Shown here: piece after piece, positions 34,281 through 45,472 of the stretch | Position numbering within the stretch: the stretch's first letter is position 1 | How the letters are laid out: each line of letters starts with the position of its first letter | Assembly (NCBI GenBank): GCA_000828075.3 | Contig: JXCB02000027.1 | Span: 234,959-298,958 of the forward strand | DNA: 64,000 nucleotides | DNA from: Tolypothrix campylonemoides VB511288 | Lineage (GTDB): Bacteria; Cyanobacteriota; Cyanobacteriia; Cyanobacteriales; Nostocaceae | Direction: 5' to 3' | Notes under the pieces: generated by a model | Told to the model about the DNA's origin: nothing | Database searches by the model: none | Seen by the model: only the letters and a program-made list of their open reading frames with translations | Made by a program: the position numbers and the translations under genes

Positions 34281-35106
34281 GTTGTCTCCTTGGATATTGT
34301 CATTGCAAAGCAGTTTCTACCTGTTGATACTCTTTCTTAAGCTACTAGCCCAGCGTAGAAACACTGACTTGGGAATGACTCTGACTCCTCTTACTTTTCA
34401 CTTTTTTCTGGAAAACCTCGCTTCCATTCCTCTCTCCTGCTTTTTGAGAGGCTTTTACCTTAGCCCCTTCCCTTTTAGGCAAGGGGGCTGGGGGGTTAGG
34501 TTTTGCGTTGGTTTTTCCACATGACGTGAAAAGTCAGCTGACTCGTGTGTTCTAGTTCTTTGCATTGTTAAGCAATTGTTAAGCAAAAACCATTGCTCGA
34601 AGCGCTACACAGACGCTGGATTTCTAGTGGCTTTGTTTTTGTCATATTTATTTATATTTATTTATATATTTATTTAAATTTTATATTTCTTAAGGTAGAT
34701 ATGTTTCTTCCTACCTACTTAGCTAAACCTTTAAAGTAGCAGTTTTCAAATCCGTGAAGTACATCCAACAAGAGCGAGAACTCACCAAATCAATCAGGAT
34801 GCATTCTGCGTTCTTTCAAAAGGTATTCTATGCAATTGAAACCCGCCATATCTGTTTTTAGAGCAATCACTGATTTGTTTAGAATTATTGCATTTCAAAT
34901 TTCCCAGCCAAGTTTATTTTCTTTTAATGCAAGAATAGGGTAGATACTGTTAGCCTGTGAATTGAGCAAAGCAGCAATTTAACTCTATTACAGGCGTTTC
35001 AGGCTCTTAAAAAAGCTTAACAATTAGTGAATAATCTTTAGTTGTATACCAATTGGTTAACTCGTCAAAAAGAGCGCAAGTAATTTCTATTCAGGTTATA
35101 AACATT
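34281..35106. other. Intergenic stretch with a C-rich repeat
   Basis: No gene supported. About 34448-34500 contains an imperfect inverted repeat (CTTAGCCCCTTCCC ... GGGGGCTGGGGGGTTAGG) like the C-rich elements near 45980 and 47830. About 34640-34690 is AT-rich with repeated TTTATTTATAT. The rest shows no structure that I recognise. Confidence 0.55.
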
Positions 35107-35448
35107 ATGCCAATTCAACTTCCTAGCCCCAATATGAAGCATTATCGTAATGAATGGATTGAGGAATGGTGCCTAGAAAATGGCTGGACAGATCTGTTTG
35201 AGGAGCGGTGTAACAACTACTGGGCATTTCCTCCAGGAGCAGTCATGCCTGAGCCAATTCCCACTCACACTCTCAAATTGATTAAAGCTCAAAAGGGACT
35301 CACATATGAGGAAAAATTCTGGTCGATATCAGCAGTTATTGGCACGCTTGTAGCTGTGATGTCTACCTATTTGCTCAAATGTCCAATGCCTCTAGTTTTA
35401 GCTTTTGCTTTTGATGCAGTGACGGCAGCTCAACTTGAGGTAGAGTGA
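35107..35448 (+). CDS. Conserved cyanobacterial hypothetical protein, 113 aa
   Basis: The product begins MPIQLPSPNMKHYRNEWIEE followed by WCLENGWTDLFEERCNNYWA, a Trp-rich soluble N-terminal half. The C-terminal third (SAVIGTLVAVMSTYLLKCPM, then PLVLAFAFDAVTAAQLEVE) is hydrophobic and may form one or two membrane helices. ATG 35107 was preferred because the earlier in-frame starts add a non-conserved, basic leader. I believe homologues occur across filamentous cyanobacteria but know no function. Confidence 0.65.
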   Translation: MPIQLPSPNMKHYRNEWIEEWCLENGWTDLFEERCNNYWAFPPGAVMPEPIPTHTLKLIKAQKGLTYEEKFWSISAVIGTLVAVMSTYLLKCPMPLVLAFAFDAVTAAQLEVE

Positions 35449-36539
35449 GCTAAAAGTTGAGTTATTGTGACTAGGGCGTGTTTAAGGTTAGTTGACTTTT
35501 GCAAGAGGTGCCTGACTGTGGATACGTCCGATGAAATATCTGGGACTAGATTTCAGTTTAACGGTGTTTGCCGAATGAATTTGGCGTAGGATGGGTCCAG
35601 ATACGGGCAGTCTTGCTGTGGATTTCTCAAATGAGTTTGGAAGAATAGATAAGATTAATTAACCTTGGTGGAAGCGGTAAAACTGTTTTATTAAGATTTA
35701 TTTTTTCTGGGTGAAGAAATACCTTGCATTCTCAATTAGGACAAGGTACTTATTCTAAACGGACGGATCTGTTCTGGCACAGCTTTTTGGACAAAAAAAA
35801 AATTGAGTGCGATCGCACGGAGTACTTCCAGTTTATTTCAGGCAATTGAAAACTGCACTTGCGATTTTTTATTTTTTTTGTAATTGTAAAAAAAAAAATT
35901 CAATATTTATACTGAATTTTATTAAAAAATTAGTATAAATATTTTATTTTGAATTGACGAGCGTTTATGAAAATTTTCATCTACTGTAGGGCATAGCTTT
36001 TGCTGAAATAAGCTGTTTTGGCAGTTTTAGTTCATCTATGCATGACTAAAGGTAATAAAGGTAATAATTTAACTTATTTTTAAATGGTAATGAGTCTTTG
36101 AGATTTTTTTTATATACAAAAATCAATCAAGTTGATATACTTTTTCTAAAGCAAATACGTCATACAACGTACGTATACAGGTTTGCATCCGAATCCCTAA
36201 ATTTTGCAAGTATCTCATTTTTTTATCGAGATACTTGCTTCTACTTGCTTAATTGTGAATAAAGCAAAGTAGCAAACCGCTCTGACTGTAGCGGTTCCGA
36301 TAAGCTCAGGTATGTATCCACGCACTTATTCTGTGATTAAACCACAAATTTTAGGGTCTTCCTTGCCGATAAAAGTGTAAAATTTCCTATTTTCTCTCGC
36401 CCCTCTCGCCCTGCTCCCAAAAGGCTGATCTTTGGGTAGAAAGCGAGTAGCCCTCCTCAGGTTTGCTTCTACCAAAAGTTGCAGGAGAATTGGTATCCCT
36501 GCTGAATTCATCTGAACAAATCTTTACGAGGACGGATTG
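35449..36539. other. 1.1-kb AT-rich intergenic stretch
   Basis: No convincing gene in either direction. Homopolymer-rich tracts occur at 35790-35940. A perfect 11-bp hairpin lies at 36206-36238. One HIP1-like GCGATCGC occurs near 35810. The promoter of the CAP-domain gene should be near the right end. Confidence 0.55.
36206..36238. repeat. 11-bp perfect hairpin, role unknown
   Basis: GCAAGTATCTC / GAGATACTTGC with an 11-base T-rich loop, about 300 bases before the CAP-domain gene and far from any stop codon. It could be a terminator of an unseen small transcript. Confidence 0.55.
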
Positions 36540-37382
36540 ATGGAATCATACAACGCGACATTCGAGCAACAAGTCTTTGAACTAACTAACCAAGAACGAG
36601 CTAAGAATGGTCTTCCACCTCTGAAAGCAAATGCTGAGTTGAACTATGCTGCGGACAAATATGCTGAAGAGATGTCAAAACGTGGTGTCTTGAGTCATAC
36701 AGGATCAGATGGCTCTAAAGCTTGGGATCGAGCTGAGGCGGTTGGCTATGAAGCTCAAATGATGGGAGAGAATATAGCTGCAGGTCAAAGAACACCTGAA
36801 CAGGTTGTAAAAGGTTGGATGGATAGCCCTGGACACCGAGCTAATATCCTCAGATCCCAATATACTGATATCGGCATTGGTTTTTATGACAAATATTGGG
36901 TTCAGGACTTTGGTAGTGGTGATACAAACCCGATTAGCAAGATACCAGGCTCTACATCTAACTCAGAGATTGTAGCCCAATCAGCACCTGCCCCAACATC
37001 CACCTCTATTTCTGAATTTACACCTAAATCTGGTTCTGACACTCAAGGAACTGGTAGGAACATCATAGCCAATCAAGGTAATGATTGGCTGCTTAACGGT
37101 GGTGTAGACAACAACACCCTCTCAGCCACTCCTAAAGGTGAGGGTTTCGTAGTTGGTGAAGGTGCAAACGCTGACTGGATGAAAAACCTTCAACTAAGCG
37201 ACGACAAAGTTGTTACAGGTTTCAACACAATCTTTGAGATATTATCAGCGCCTCAAACCCAAATAAGTAACCAAACCCTAACTGAAGATAGGAATACGGG
37301 AACTTTGTTTGCACAAGTACAGGATGTTAATGCTAATGCTTTGATTCCAGCAGGATCAATACTCTTTAGTTGCAAAGGTTAG
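36540..37382 (+). CDS. CAP (SCP/PR-1) domain protein
   Basis: A 280-residue protein. Residues about 5-125 are a CAP domain: FELTNQERAKNGLPPLKANA, LSHTGSDGSKAWDRAEAVGY, MMGENIAAG, and PGHRANILRSQYTDIGIGFY, with the conserved His and Glu of the CAP cavity. CAP proteins are usually secreted; here there is no signal peptide, so export might use another route. The C-terminal 150 residues are low-complexity with a GNDWLLNGGVDNNTLSA stretch that recalls degenerate RTX calcium-binding repeats, which would fit type I secretion. ATG 36540 has GAGGA 7 bases upstream. Confidence 0.85.
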   Translation: MESYNATFEQQVFELTNQERAKNGLPPLKANAELNYAADKYAEEMSKRGVLSHTGSDGSKAWDRAEAVGYEAQMMGENIAAGQRTPEQVVKGWMDSPGHRANILRSQYTDIGIGFYDKYWVQDFGSGDTNPISKIPGSTSNSEIVAQSAPAPTSTSISEFTPKSGSDTQGTGRNIIANQGNDWLLNGGVDNNTLSATPKGEGFVVGEGANADWMKNLQLSDDKVVTGFNTIFEILSAPQTQISNQTLTEDRNTGTLFAQVQDVNANALIPAGSILFSCKG

Positions 37383-37556
37383 TTACAAACGTTTTCTGTA
37401 AGGTAGGCAATGCCCATACAGCGCTTTCCTGTAAGGTGGGCATTGCTTACCAATATCTCAAATGTGTCCATTACGCAAGCTTTTAGGGGCAATTATACAT
37501 TAGTTATAAAGTGCTGCGTTGATCACAAATTAGGTTTGTAGATGTTAAAGTTATTT

Positions 37557-40500
37557 CTACCGAAATAACCACACGCGCAACAGTGAAAGCAACTGTTCGA
37601 TATCTACAGGTTTGGTGATGTAGTCTGATGCACCTGCTTCAATACACTTTTCTCTGTCGCCTTGCATTGCCTTTGCAGTCAGTGCAATAATCGGCAAGGA
37701 TTTAAATTGATTGTTTTGTCGGATTTGACGGGTTGTTTCATAACCATCCATTTCTGGCATCATCACATCCATCAAAACTACATCAATGTCAGGTGTATTT
37801 TGCAAAACTTCAATGCCATCTCTGCCATTTTCAGCATATAAGACCTGCATTTGATAACGCTCTAGCATACTTGTGAGGGCAAAGATATTACGCACATCGT
37901 CATCTACAATCAGAACTTTTTTACCCGCAAGTACTGAGTCAGCGGAATGCAACTGTTCCAGAATTTCTCGCTTGGGCGCAGGCATATTTGCCTGAACTCT
38001 GTGCAGGAACAAAGCTGTTTCATCAAGCAGACGTTCTGGAGAACGCACATCTTTAACAATAATCGTCTCTGCCAAGCGCCTGAGTTGAGTGTCTTCTGCT
38101 CTATTCAACTCTCTGGCAGTATAGACGATAATTGGTAGTGCTTCACCATTGGGTTGTTGTTTGATTTTTTCGATCAGTTCAAACCCGCTCATGTCGGGCA
38201 AACCCAAATCGAGAACGACACAATCAAAATACCCATTTTGTATTGCTTCTAGCGCCTGGGCACCGGTGCGAACAGCAGTGGTGGCAACATCGGTGTTGCC
38301 AATCAATTCCACAATGCTGTGCCGTTGATTCTCGTCGTCTTCCACGACGAGCAGATTTTTCACCGGACGTTCAACGAAACCTTTGATTTTGGTCAATGCT
38401 TGATGCAACGCTTCACTACTAACAGGCTTTTGGATATAAGCAATTGCGCCTAGTTGCAATCCCCGCTGTCGTCCCTCCTCAACTGTCATTATATGCACTG
38501 GGATATGACGGGTACTTGGGTCATGCTTGAGGCGATCCAGCACTGTCCAACCATCCATTCCTGGTAAGCGGATATCTAAGATGATTGCTGAAGGCTGATA
38601 TTGTTGTGCCAGCCCTAAACCCGTACTGCCATTGTGGGCGACAATCCCCTTAAATCCTTGTTCCCGCGTCATGTCTAAAAGGATACGAGCAAAATGAATG
38701 TCATCTTCGACAATCAGAAGTATGCGATCGCCCTCTTGGATATTGCCTCTGTCATCAAGCAAAGAAGTGGTGACTTGCTCTGGTGATATGGTGTTGGGGC
38801 TTGTTGTCGGAGGTTCGGCTTCTTCGGCGCTAGAGTCCACGTTTGCGTGTGCTTGCGGTTCGCTTTGTGCCAAGGGTGTCTCGCTTGGCGTACCAGTTCG
38901 CCTCAGGCGTGCTGGTCGCGTACCGTCTCCGTCAGGAGAAGGCATAGGGCTTAGCAAAGGTTGGGGTGTTTGACGAAGTGGTGTGGTGGGCTGATGTGGT
39001 AAAATCCTCTGTCTATCTTCCCATCTTCCCATTTCTTGATGAAACTCAAGTGATTGGGGTAAGTAAAGTGTAAACGTACTACCTTGCCCAACACGGCTCG
39101 TTAGTTTAATTTCTCCACCAAGAAGACGGGTGATTTCGCGGCTTATTGATAAGCCTAACCCCGTACCGCCATACTTGCGGCTTGTGGTACCATCAGCTTG
39201 TTGAAACGCCTCGAAAATGATTCTTTGCTTTTCAGGGGCAATGCCAATCCCTGTATCGCTGACTGCGAAGGCGATCACAGTTTGAGCGTGCCTCAAAGTT
39301 CCATGATCGGGACTCCACCCTTGCGTTGCCACGAAGACGTGCAAACGCACTTCTCCACGTTCTGTAAATTTAAAAGCATTCGCAAGCAGATTCTTCAAGA
39401 CTTGTTGTAAGCGTTTTGCATCAGTGTGGATGCTTCTCGGCAGATCAGCAGCACAGTTAATGCTGAAATTGAGTCCTTTGTCAATAGCGACTTGCCTAAA
39501 AGTGCGCTCAATGTGTTCTTGCAATTCTGTAAACAACATCTGGTCTATATCAATCGACATCGTTCCAGATTCAATTTTTGCTAAGTCTAAAATGTCATTA
39601 ATCAGCGTTAACAAGTCGTTGCCTGCTGAGTAAATCGTACGGCAATACTCGACTTGTTTGCCAGTGAGGTTTTTATCCACATTATCTGTCAGCAATTTCG
39701 CCAAAATTAACAAGCTGTTTAACGGTGTCCGCAATTCGTGGGACATATTCGCGAGAAATTCTGACTTGTATCTTGATGAAAGCGCCAGTTGTTCTGCTTT
39801 CTCTTCTAATTCTCGGCTTGCCTTTTCAATTTCTTGATTTTTACGCTCAACTTCTTTGTTTTGTAAAGCTAATAACTCCGATCTTTCTTCCAGTTCGGCG
39901 TTGGTTTCTTGTAACTCTTCTTGCTGTTTCTTCAGTAAATCCTCGGAGGCTTGGAGCGATTGAGCTTGTTGTTCTAGCCGCTGGTTGGTTTCCCGCAGTT
40001 CGTTTTGTTGAGTTTGCAACTCGTGTGCCAAAGACTGCGACTGTTTGAGTAACTCTTCAGTACGCATACTGGCGGCGATGGTGTTCAAAACAATCGCGAT
40101 ACTTTCGGTAAGTTGGTCGAAGAATGTCAGGTGAATTTCGTTAAAGCGTCGGAATGAAGCGAGTTCAATGACTGCTGTGACTTGTCCTTCAAATAGTACA
40201 GGTAAAACAACCACATTCAGCGGCGTAAATTCCCCTAAGCCAGAACTAATCTTGATATAGTCGTGCGGTACTTCTGTCAGCAGAATGCGTTCTTTTTCCA
40301 AAGCGGATTGTCCTACCAAGCCTTCACCCAAGTAAAAGCGGTTAGCAAGATGCTTACGTTCGCGGTAAGCGTAACTGCTGAGTAACTTCAAGTACGGGAC
40401 TTCTTCTGTGCTTTCGATGATGTAGAAAACGCCGTGAGAAGCTCCCACCAACGGCGCTAACTCTGAGAGAATCAGTTTAGATACGGTTTCTAGGTCACGC

Positions 40501-43500
40501 TGACCTTGAAGCATCCGGGTAAACTTGGCGAGGTTGGTTTTCAACCAGTCTTGTTCAGTGTTTTTCTGCGTTGTCTCGCGCAGGTTGGCAATCATCTGGT
40601 TGATGTTGTCTTTGAGGATCGCGACTTCGCCTTCTACTTCCACAGCAATCGAACGCGTTAAGTCACCTTTGGTCACAGCAGTTGCCACTTCGGCGATCGC
40701 CCGTAACTGAGTGGTGAGGGTGGCAGCCAGTTCGTTGACGTTATCCGTCAAATCTTTCCAAGTTCCCGCCGCCCCAGGCACTTTGGCTTGTCCGCCCAAC
40801 TTACCTTCAATACCCACTTCACGCGCCACGGTGGTGACTTGGTTGGCAAACGTCGCCAGCGTGTCAATCATTTCGTTGATTGTTTCTGCCAAAGTTTCAA
40901 TTTCTCCTTTGGCATCCAGCATCAATTTCCGCTTCAAGTCACCGTTAGCAACCGCCGTCACCACTTTGGCAATGCCTCGCACTTGTGCCGTCAAGTTACT
41001 CGCCATCGAGTTCACGTTGTCCGTCAAATCTTTCCAAGTGCCGGCAACACCTTTCACGTCGGCTTGTCCGCCCAATTTACCTTCGGTTCCCACTTCACGG
41101 GCAACTCGCGTCACCTCTGATGCAAAGGAACTCAGCTGATCCACCATTGTATTGATGGTGTTCTTGAGTTCCAAAATTTCGCCTTTGACATCAACGGTGA
41201 TTTTCTTCGATAAGTCACCGTTTGCCACCGCCTTTGTCACTTCGGCAATATTTCGCAGTTGTGCCGTCAAGTTACCTGCCATCAAGTTGAAGTTGTCGGT
41301 CAAATCTTTCCACGTACCAGCAACACCTCTGACGTAAGCTTGTACACCCAGCTTTCCTTCGGTTCCCACTTCACGGGCAACTCGCGTCACCTCCGATGCA
41401 AAGGAGTTGAGTTGATCCACCATTGTATTGATGGTGTTCTTCAACTCCAAAATTTCACCTTTGACATCAACAGTAATTTTCTTAGAAAGGTCGCCGTTTG
41501 CCACCGCCGTTGTCACTTCGGCAATGTTCCGTACTTGTGACGTCAAGGAACCCGCCATCGAATTCACGCTGTCGGTTAAGTCCTTCCAAGTTCCCGCAAC
41601 TCCCCGGACTTCCGCTTGTACGCCCAGTTTCCCTTCGGTTCCCACTTCACGGGCTACCCGCGTCACTTCTGATGCAAAGGAGTTGAGTTGATCCACCATC
41701 GTGTTGATGGTGTTCTTGAGTTCCAGAATTTCCCCTTTAACATCAACGGTAATTTTCTTAGAAAGGTCTCCAGTCGCTACCGCCGTGGTGACTGTGGCAA
41801 TGTTCCGCACCTGCGCCGTCAATGAACCCGCCATGAAGTTCACCGAGTCAGTCAAATCTTTCCAAGTTCCAGCAACACCGCGCACATCTGCTTGTACACC
41901 CAGCTTACCTTCAGAACCCACCTCACGGGCAACCCGCGTTACCTCTGATGCAAAGGAGTTGAGTTGATCCACCATGATATTGATGGTGTTTTTCAACTCC
42001 AAAATTTCGCCTTTGACTTGCACAGTGATTTTCTTAGAAAGGTCACCGTTGGCGATCGCTGTCGTTACGTCGGCAATATTTCGCACTTGTGCCGTCAAGG
42101 AACCCGCCATGAAGTTAACCGAATCAGTCAAGTCCTTCCACGTACCAGCAACGCCTTTCACATCTGCTTGTACACCCAGCTTGCCCTCACTACCCACCTC
42201 ACGGGCGACTCGTGTTACCTCCGACGCGAAGGAACTCAGTTGATCCACCATCGTGTTGATGGTGTTCTTCAACTCAAGAATTTCGCCTTTGACATCAACA
42301 GTAATTTTCTTCGAGAGGTCACCATTTGCCACAGCCGTCGTCACTTCCGCGATGTTCCGCACTTGTGAAGTCAACGAACCCGCCATCAAGTTGACGTTAT
42401 CCGTCAAATCCTTCCAAGTTCCCGCAACTCCCCGCACTTCTGCTTGTACGCCCAGCTTCCCTTCGGTTCCTACTTCACGGGCTACCCGCGTCACTTCAGA
42501 AGCAAACGAATTGAGTTGATCCACCATCGTATTAATGGTGTTTTTCAACTCCAAAATTTCCCCTTTGACATCAACAGTAATTTTCTTCGATAAGTCGCCT
42601 GTTGCCACAGCCGTTGTCACTTCCGCAATATTACGTACCTGTGCTGTCAACGAACCTGCCATGAAATTCACACTGTCCGTCAAGTCCTTCCAAGTTCCCG
42701 CAACACCCCGGACTTCCGCTTGACCGCCTAGTTTACCATCTGCACCCACCTCACGGGCAACCCGCGTTACCTCTGATGCAAACGAATTGAGCTGATCCAC
42801 CATGATGTTAACGGTGTTCTTCAACTCCCAAATTTCACCTCTGACATCAACAGTAATTTTCTTCGAGAGGTCACCATTGGCGATCGCAGTCGTCACCTCA
42901 GCAATATTCCGCACCTGTGCCGTCAAGGAACCCGCCATCAAGTTGACGTTATCTGTCAAGTCCTTCCAAGTTCCCGCAACGCCTCGCACTTCTGCTTGTA
43001 CACCTAGCTTCCCTTCGGTTCCCACTTCACGGGCGACGCGTGTCACCTCAGAAGCAAACGAGTTGAGCTGATCCACCATTGTATTAATGGTGTTTTTCAA
43101 CTCCAAAATTTCGCCTTTCACATCTACGGTAATTTTCTTCGATAAGTCACCATTTGCCACAGCCGTCGTCACTTCCGCGATATTCCGCACCTGTGCAGTC
43201 AACGAACCCGCCATGAAGTTCACAGAGTCCGTCAAATCCTTCCAAGTTCCCGCAACACCCCTTACTTCCGCTTGACCGCCAAGTTTACCATCTGCACCCA
43301 CCTCACGGGCGACCCGCGTCACTTCCGATGCAAAAGAATTGAGCTGATCCACCATGATGTTAACGGTGTTCTTCAACTCCAGAATTTCGCCTTTAACATC
43401 AACAGTAATCTTCTTGGAAAGGTCGCCATTTGCCACTGCTGTCGTCACTTCAGCAATGTTGCGCAGTTGTGCCGTCAAGTTCCCCGCCATCAAGTTGACG

Positions 43501-44351
43501 CTATCGGTCAAATCCTTCCAAGTTCCTGCAACACCCCGAACTTCTGCTTGTACACCCAATTTGCCTTCGGTACCCACCCCACGGGCTACCCGCGTAACTT
43601 CTGATGCAAAGGAATTAAGTTGATCCACCATTGTGTTGATGGTGTTTTTCAACTCCAAAATTTCACCGTTGACATTGACAGTAATCTTTTTGGAGAGGTC
43701 GCCATTTGCCACTGCTGTCGTCACTTCAGCAATATTCCGCACCTGCGCCGTCAAATTCCCCGCCATCAAGTTGACGTTATCAGTCAAATCCTTCCAAGTT
43801 CCTGCAACACCCCTCACTTCCGCTTGTACGCCCAGTTTGCCCTCGGTTCCCACCTCTCGCGCGACTCGTGTCACCTCAGATGCAAACGAGTTCAACTGCC
43901 CTACCATCGTATTGACCATTTCGGCAGTTTGCAGAAACTCCCCTTTCAAAGGTCTACCTTCAATTTCTGGGGCGATCGTTTGAGATAAGTCACCATTTGC
44001 CACAGCCCGGATCACACGCGCTGTTTCCGCTGTCGGCTGGACTAAATCTGTTACTAGAGTATTGACAGAATCAACACATTCTGCCCATGAACCACGAACA
44101 TTTCCCAGAGAGGCGCGTTCGCTAATTTTGCCGTCTTTCCCAACAACATTACTAATTCTGTGTAGTTCTGCTGTCAGCCGCTCATTTTGTTCAATAATAT
44201 CGTTGAGGGTATCAGCGATTTTTCCTGCCATGCCTGTTTGGTCTATTGGCATACGCGCAGAAAAGTCTCCTTTTTTAACAGCTACCAGCGTTTTCAATAG
44301 CTGTTTTAAATCCAGATTATCGCTTTCTCTCGTTAACTGTTCAGTCGGCAT
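37557..44351 (-). CDS. Poly-HAMP hybrid histidine kinase (Nik1-like)
   Basis: A 2264-residue soluble hybrid kinase with no transmembrane helix. About fourteen HAMP units occupy residues 15-1270; twelve contain GTWKDLTD followed by the (V/I)ANGDLSKKI-type helix. This unit is the hallmark of fungal Nik1/Bos1-type group III osmosensor kinases. Then come a GAF domain (about 1283-1430), a long coiled coil, the HisKA domain with His1538 in [10 protein letters not shown], and HATPase_c with N, G1 (DTGIGI) and G2 (GTGLGLS) boxes. A Pro-rich linker (about 1770-1870) precedes three receiver domains (about 1879-1990, 1997-2117, 2142-2258), each with a phosphoacceptor Asp. A repeat-derived segment lies in the linker. 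The next gene in the rightward direction is Uma2. ATG 44351. Confidence 0.93.
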   Translation of the reverse strand: MPTEQLTRESDNLDLKQLLKTLVAVKKGDFSARMPIDQTGMAGKIADTLNDIIEQNERLTAELHRISNVVGKDGKISERASLGNVRGSWAECVDSVNTLVTDLVQPTAETARVIRAVANGDLSQTIAPEIEGRPLKGEFLQTAEMVNTMVGQLNSFASEVTRVAREVGTEGKLGVQAEVRGVAGTWKDLTDNVNLMAGNLTAQVRNIAEVTTAVANGDLSKKITVNVNGEILELKNTINTMVDQLNSFASEVTRVARGVGTEGKLGVQAEVRGVAGTWKDLTDSVNLMAGNLTAQLRNIAEVTTAVANGDLSKKITVDVKGEILELKNTVNIMVDQLNSFASEVTRVAREVGADGKLGGQAEVRGVAGTWKDLTDSVNFMAGSLTAQVRNIAEVTTAVANGDLSKKITVDVKGEILELKNTINTMVDQLNSFASEVTRVAREVGTEGKLGVQAEVRGVAGTWKDLTDNVNLMAGSLTAQVRNIAEVTTAIANGDLSKKITVDVRGEIWELKNTVNIMVDQLNSFASEVTRVAREVGADGKLGGQAEVRGVAGTWKDLTDSVNFMAGSLTAQVRNIAEVTTAVATGDLSKKITVDVKGEILELKNTINTMVDQLNSFASEVTRVAREVGTEGKLGVQAEVRGVAGTWKDLTDNVNLMAGSLTSQVRNIAEVTTAVANGDLSKKITVDVKGEILELKNTINTMVDQLSSFASEVTRVAREVGSEGKLGVQADVKGVAGTWKDLTDSVNFMAGSLTAQVRNIADVTTAIANGDLSKKITVQVKGEILELKNTINIMVDQLNSFASEVTRVAREVGSEGKLGVQADVRGVAGTWKDLTDSVNFMAGSLTAQVRNIATVTTAVATGDLSKKITVDVKGEILELKNTINTMVDQLNSFASEVTRVAREVGTEGKLGVQAEVRGVAGTWKDLTDSVNSMAGSLTSQVRNIAEVTTAVANGDLSKKITVDVKGEILELKNTINTMVDQLNSFASEVTRVAREVGTEGKLGVQAYVRGVAGTWKDLTDNFNLMAGNLTAQLRNIAEVTKAVANGDLSKKITVDVKGEILELKNTINTMVDQLSSFASEVTRVAREVGTEGKLGGQADVKGVAGTWKDLTDNVNSMASNLTAQVRGIAKVVTAVANGDLKRKLMLDAKGEIETLAETINEMIDTLATFANQVTTVAREVGIEGKLGGQAKVPGAAGTWKDLTDNVNELAATLTTQLRAIAEVATAVTKGDLTRSIAVEVEGEVAILKDNINQMIANLRETTQKNTEQDWLKTNLAKFTRMLQGQRDLETVSKLILSELAPLVGASHGVFYIIESTEEVPYLKLLSSYAYRERKHLANRFYLGEGLVGQSALEKERILLTEVPHDYIKISSGLGEFTPLNVVVLPVLFEGQVTAVIELASFRRFNEIHLTFFDQLTESIAIVLNTIAASMRTEELLKQSQSLAHELQTQQNELRETNQRLEQQAQSLQASEDLLKKQQEELQETNAELEERSELLALQNKEVERKNQEIEKASRELEEKAEQLALSSRYKSEFLANMSHELRTPLNSLLILAKLLTDNVDKNLTGKQVEYCRTIYSAGNDLLTLINDILDLAKIESGTMSIDIDQMLFTELQEHIERTFRQVAIDKGLNFSINCAADLPRSIHTDAKRLQQVLKNLLANAFKFTERGEVRLHVFVATQGWSPDHGTLRHAQTVIAFAVSDTGIGIAPEKQRIIFEAFQQADGTTSRKYGGTGLGLSISREITRLLGGEIKLTSRVGQGSTFTLYLPQSLEFHQEMGRWEDRQRILPHQPTTPLRQTPQPLLSPMPSPDGDGTRPARLRRTGTPSETPLAQSEPQAHANVDSSAEEAEPPTTSPNTISPEQVTTSLLDDRGNIQEGDRILLIVEDDIHFARILLDMTREQGFKGIVAHNGSTGLGLAQQYQPSAIILDIRLPGMDGWTVLDRLKHDPSTRHIPVHIMTVEEGRQRGLQLGAIAYIQKPVSSEALHQALTKIKGFVERPVKNLLVVEDDENQRHSIVELIGNTDVATTAVRTGAQALEAIQNGYFDCVVLDLGLPDMSGFELIEKIKQQPNGEALPIIVYTARELNRAEDTQLRRLAETIIVKDVRSPERLLDETALFLHRVQANMPAPKREILEQLHSADSVLAGKKVLIVDDDVRNIFALTSMLERYQMQVLYAENGRDGIEVLQNTPDIDVVLMDVMMPEMDGYETTRQIRQNNQFKSLPIIALTAKAMQGDREKCIEAGASDYITKPVDIEQLLSLLRVWLFR
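38865..38945. repeat. Interspersed repeat inserted in frame in the kinase linker
   Basis: GGTGTCTCGCTTGGCGTACC, TTCGCCTCAGGCGTGCTGG and TACCGTCTCCGTCAGGAG resemble intergenic palindromic repeats. Read on the gene strand it encodes [18 protein letters not shown], then TPSETPLAQ. Confidence 0.6.
40640..43920 (-). repeat. HAMP-coding tandem repeats, about 276 bp each
   Basis: Twelve consecutive units of about 276 bp, each encoding the same 92-residue HAMP-linker block. Neighbouring units share long nearly identical DNA stretches, e.g. CAAATCCTTCCAAGTTCC, so unit number may vary between strains. Confidence 0.9.
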
Positions 44352-44596
44352 GGCGGCGAAGCATTAAAATCTATATCAATTATTATGAATTCATTATCTC
44401 TGCCACTGCTTGCTATCAGTTTTCATTGCGTTTTTTACACAAAAGACACACCAAAATAGTCCCGCAAGAAGAAACTTTGCGATTCCACAGCTAGCAGCAT
44501 AAGAGATGTAGTATAAACTATAACGAATTTAAAACACCTTAATAAAGATAGATTATATAAATCTATCCAGAGTATGAAAAATTTCAATAATTTTCA

Positions 44597-45163
44597 TTAA
44601 GGACTTGCCAACCCTAACAACTCCTCTAGCCGCATACTAAAACCTAGCAAGACTTTTTGAGTACAAACGACATCACCAGATTTAAATCCCAAAATTTGAT
44701 TCTGAGTCATGACAACAATTAAGCAGCTTTCAGGAAATACAAGCCAAACTTCCTCACTACCAGATTGTAAATACTCTTGTGCTTTGAGAAATAAGTCCTC
44801 TGCTAAATCGGTTGGTGAAACTATCTCAGCAATCAGCGGAAAACTTTGTGGTAGAATTGCAGAATTGCCAAACTGAGCCACTAACTCAGGCGTAAGATAA
44901 GCAACATCAGGACGACGCCCCTGCTTATTGGTACGACAAGGAACTTCAGTATAAACTTTTCCACCCAGTTGACTGGAATTGATGTAACTTCTCCAGTAAA
45001 AGCTGATATTAGCTTGAATTTCACTGTGTTTTAATGTCATTCCAGTTTTCTCTACAAGTTCACCGTCCACCCACTCCATACCCTCAGGGGGATTTGCCAT
45101 AAAGTCTTCTAAAGAGTGGATTTGGGGGACGGATATAGCATCCTGGTGTTTAGAAACTAACAT
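44597..45163 (-). CDS. Uma2-family (DUF820) putative endonuclease
   Basis: A 188-residue member of the Uma2 family, a PD-(D/E)XK nuclease-fold group greatly expanded in cyanobacteria. Motifs seen: GMEWVDGELVEKTGMT, RRPDVAYLT, AEIVSPTD and a final YLQSGSEEVWLVFPE. The acidic/lysine pattern is compatible with an active nuclease, but the biological role of the family is not established. It is divergent from the vapBC-like pair and shares a 51-base intergenic region that contains a palindromic operator candidate. Confidence 0.88.
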   Translation of the reverse strand: MLVSKHQDAISVPQIHSLEDFMANPPEGMEWVDGELVEKTGMTLKHSEIQANISFYWRSYINSSQLGGKVYTEVPCRTNKQGRRPDVAYLTPELVAQFGNSAILPQSFPLIAEIVSPTDLAEDLFLKAQEYLQSGSEEVWLVFPESCLIVVMTQNQILGFKSGDVVCTQKVLLGFSMRLEELLGLASP

Positions 45164-45186
45164 AGGTTATATAATAATGTATATTG

Positions 45187-45200
45187 TAATGTATACATTA
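45187..45200. promoter_or_regulatory. Palindromic operator candidate
   Basis: TAATGTATACATTA is a perfect 14-bp palindrome between the divergent Uma2 and antitoxin genes. Half-site TAATGTATA is repeated directly at 45175-45183. RHH antitoxins bind such repeated half-sites, so this is the likely autoregulation site. Confidence 0.55.
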
Positions 45201-45214
45201 TATATAAAAAAATT

Positions 45215-45472
45215 GTGCCAAGTAAAATTCGTAAGCAGATATATATAGAACCCCATCAAGAACATCTGTTAAAGGCGATCGCCCAGCAAACAGGCGTCAG
45301 CGAAGCTGAAATTATTCGCCAAGCGATCGATTTACACATTGGTTCTATAACCACTCCTCAAACAGATATTGCTGCTTGGGAAGCTGAAAAAACCTTTATC
45401 AACAGCATCAAAAATCGACCTTCCATAGCAGGAGGACGAGACTGGCAGCGAGAAGACTTGTATGAACGGTAG
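45215..45472 (+). CDS. CopG/RHH antitoxin of a vapBC-type pair
   Basis: An 85-residue ribbon-helix-helix protein: strand IRKQIYIEP, helix EHLLKAIAQQTGVSEAEIIR, helix QAIDLHI. The C-terminal tail (AAWEAEKTFINSIKNRPSIA) would block the toxin. Translation starts at GTG 45215; no ATG is available in frame and no ribosome-binding site is obvious. The stop codon overlaps the PIN toxin start by 11 bases, typical of toxin-antitoxin operons. Confidence 0.88.
   Translation: MPSKIRKQIYIEPHQEHLLKAIAQQTGVSEAEIIRQAIDLHIGSITTPQTDIAAWEAEKTFINSIKNRPSIAGGRDWQREDLYER

Noticed and set aside
40788-44367. Many plus-strand open frames opposite the poly-HAMP kinase
   Set aside because: They recur once per 276-bp repeat and mirror the kinase codons; they are shadows of one repeated coding unit.
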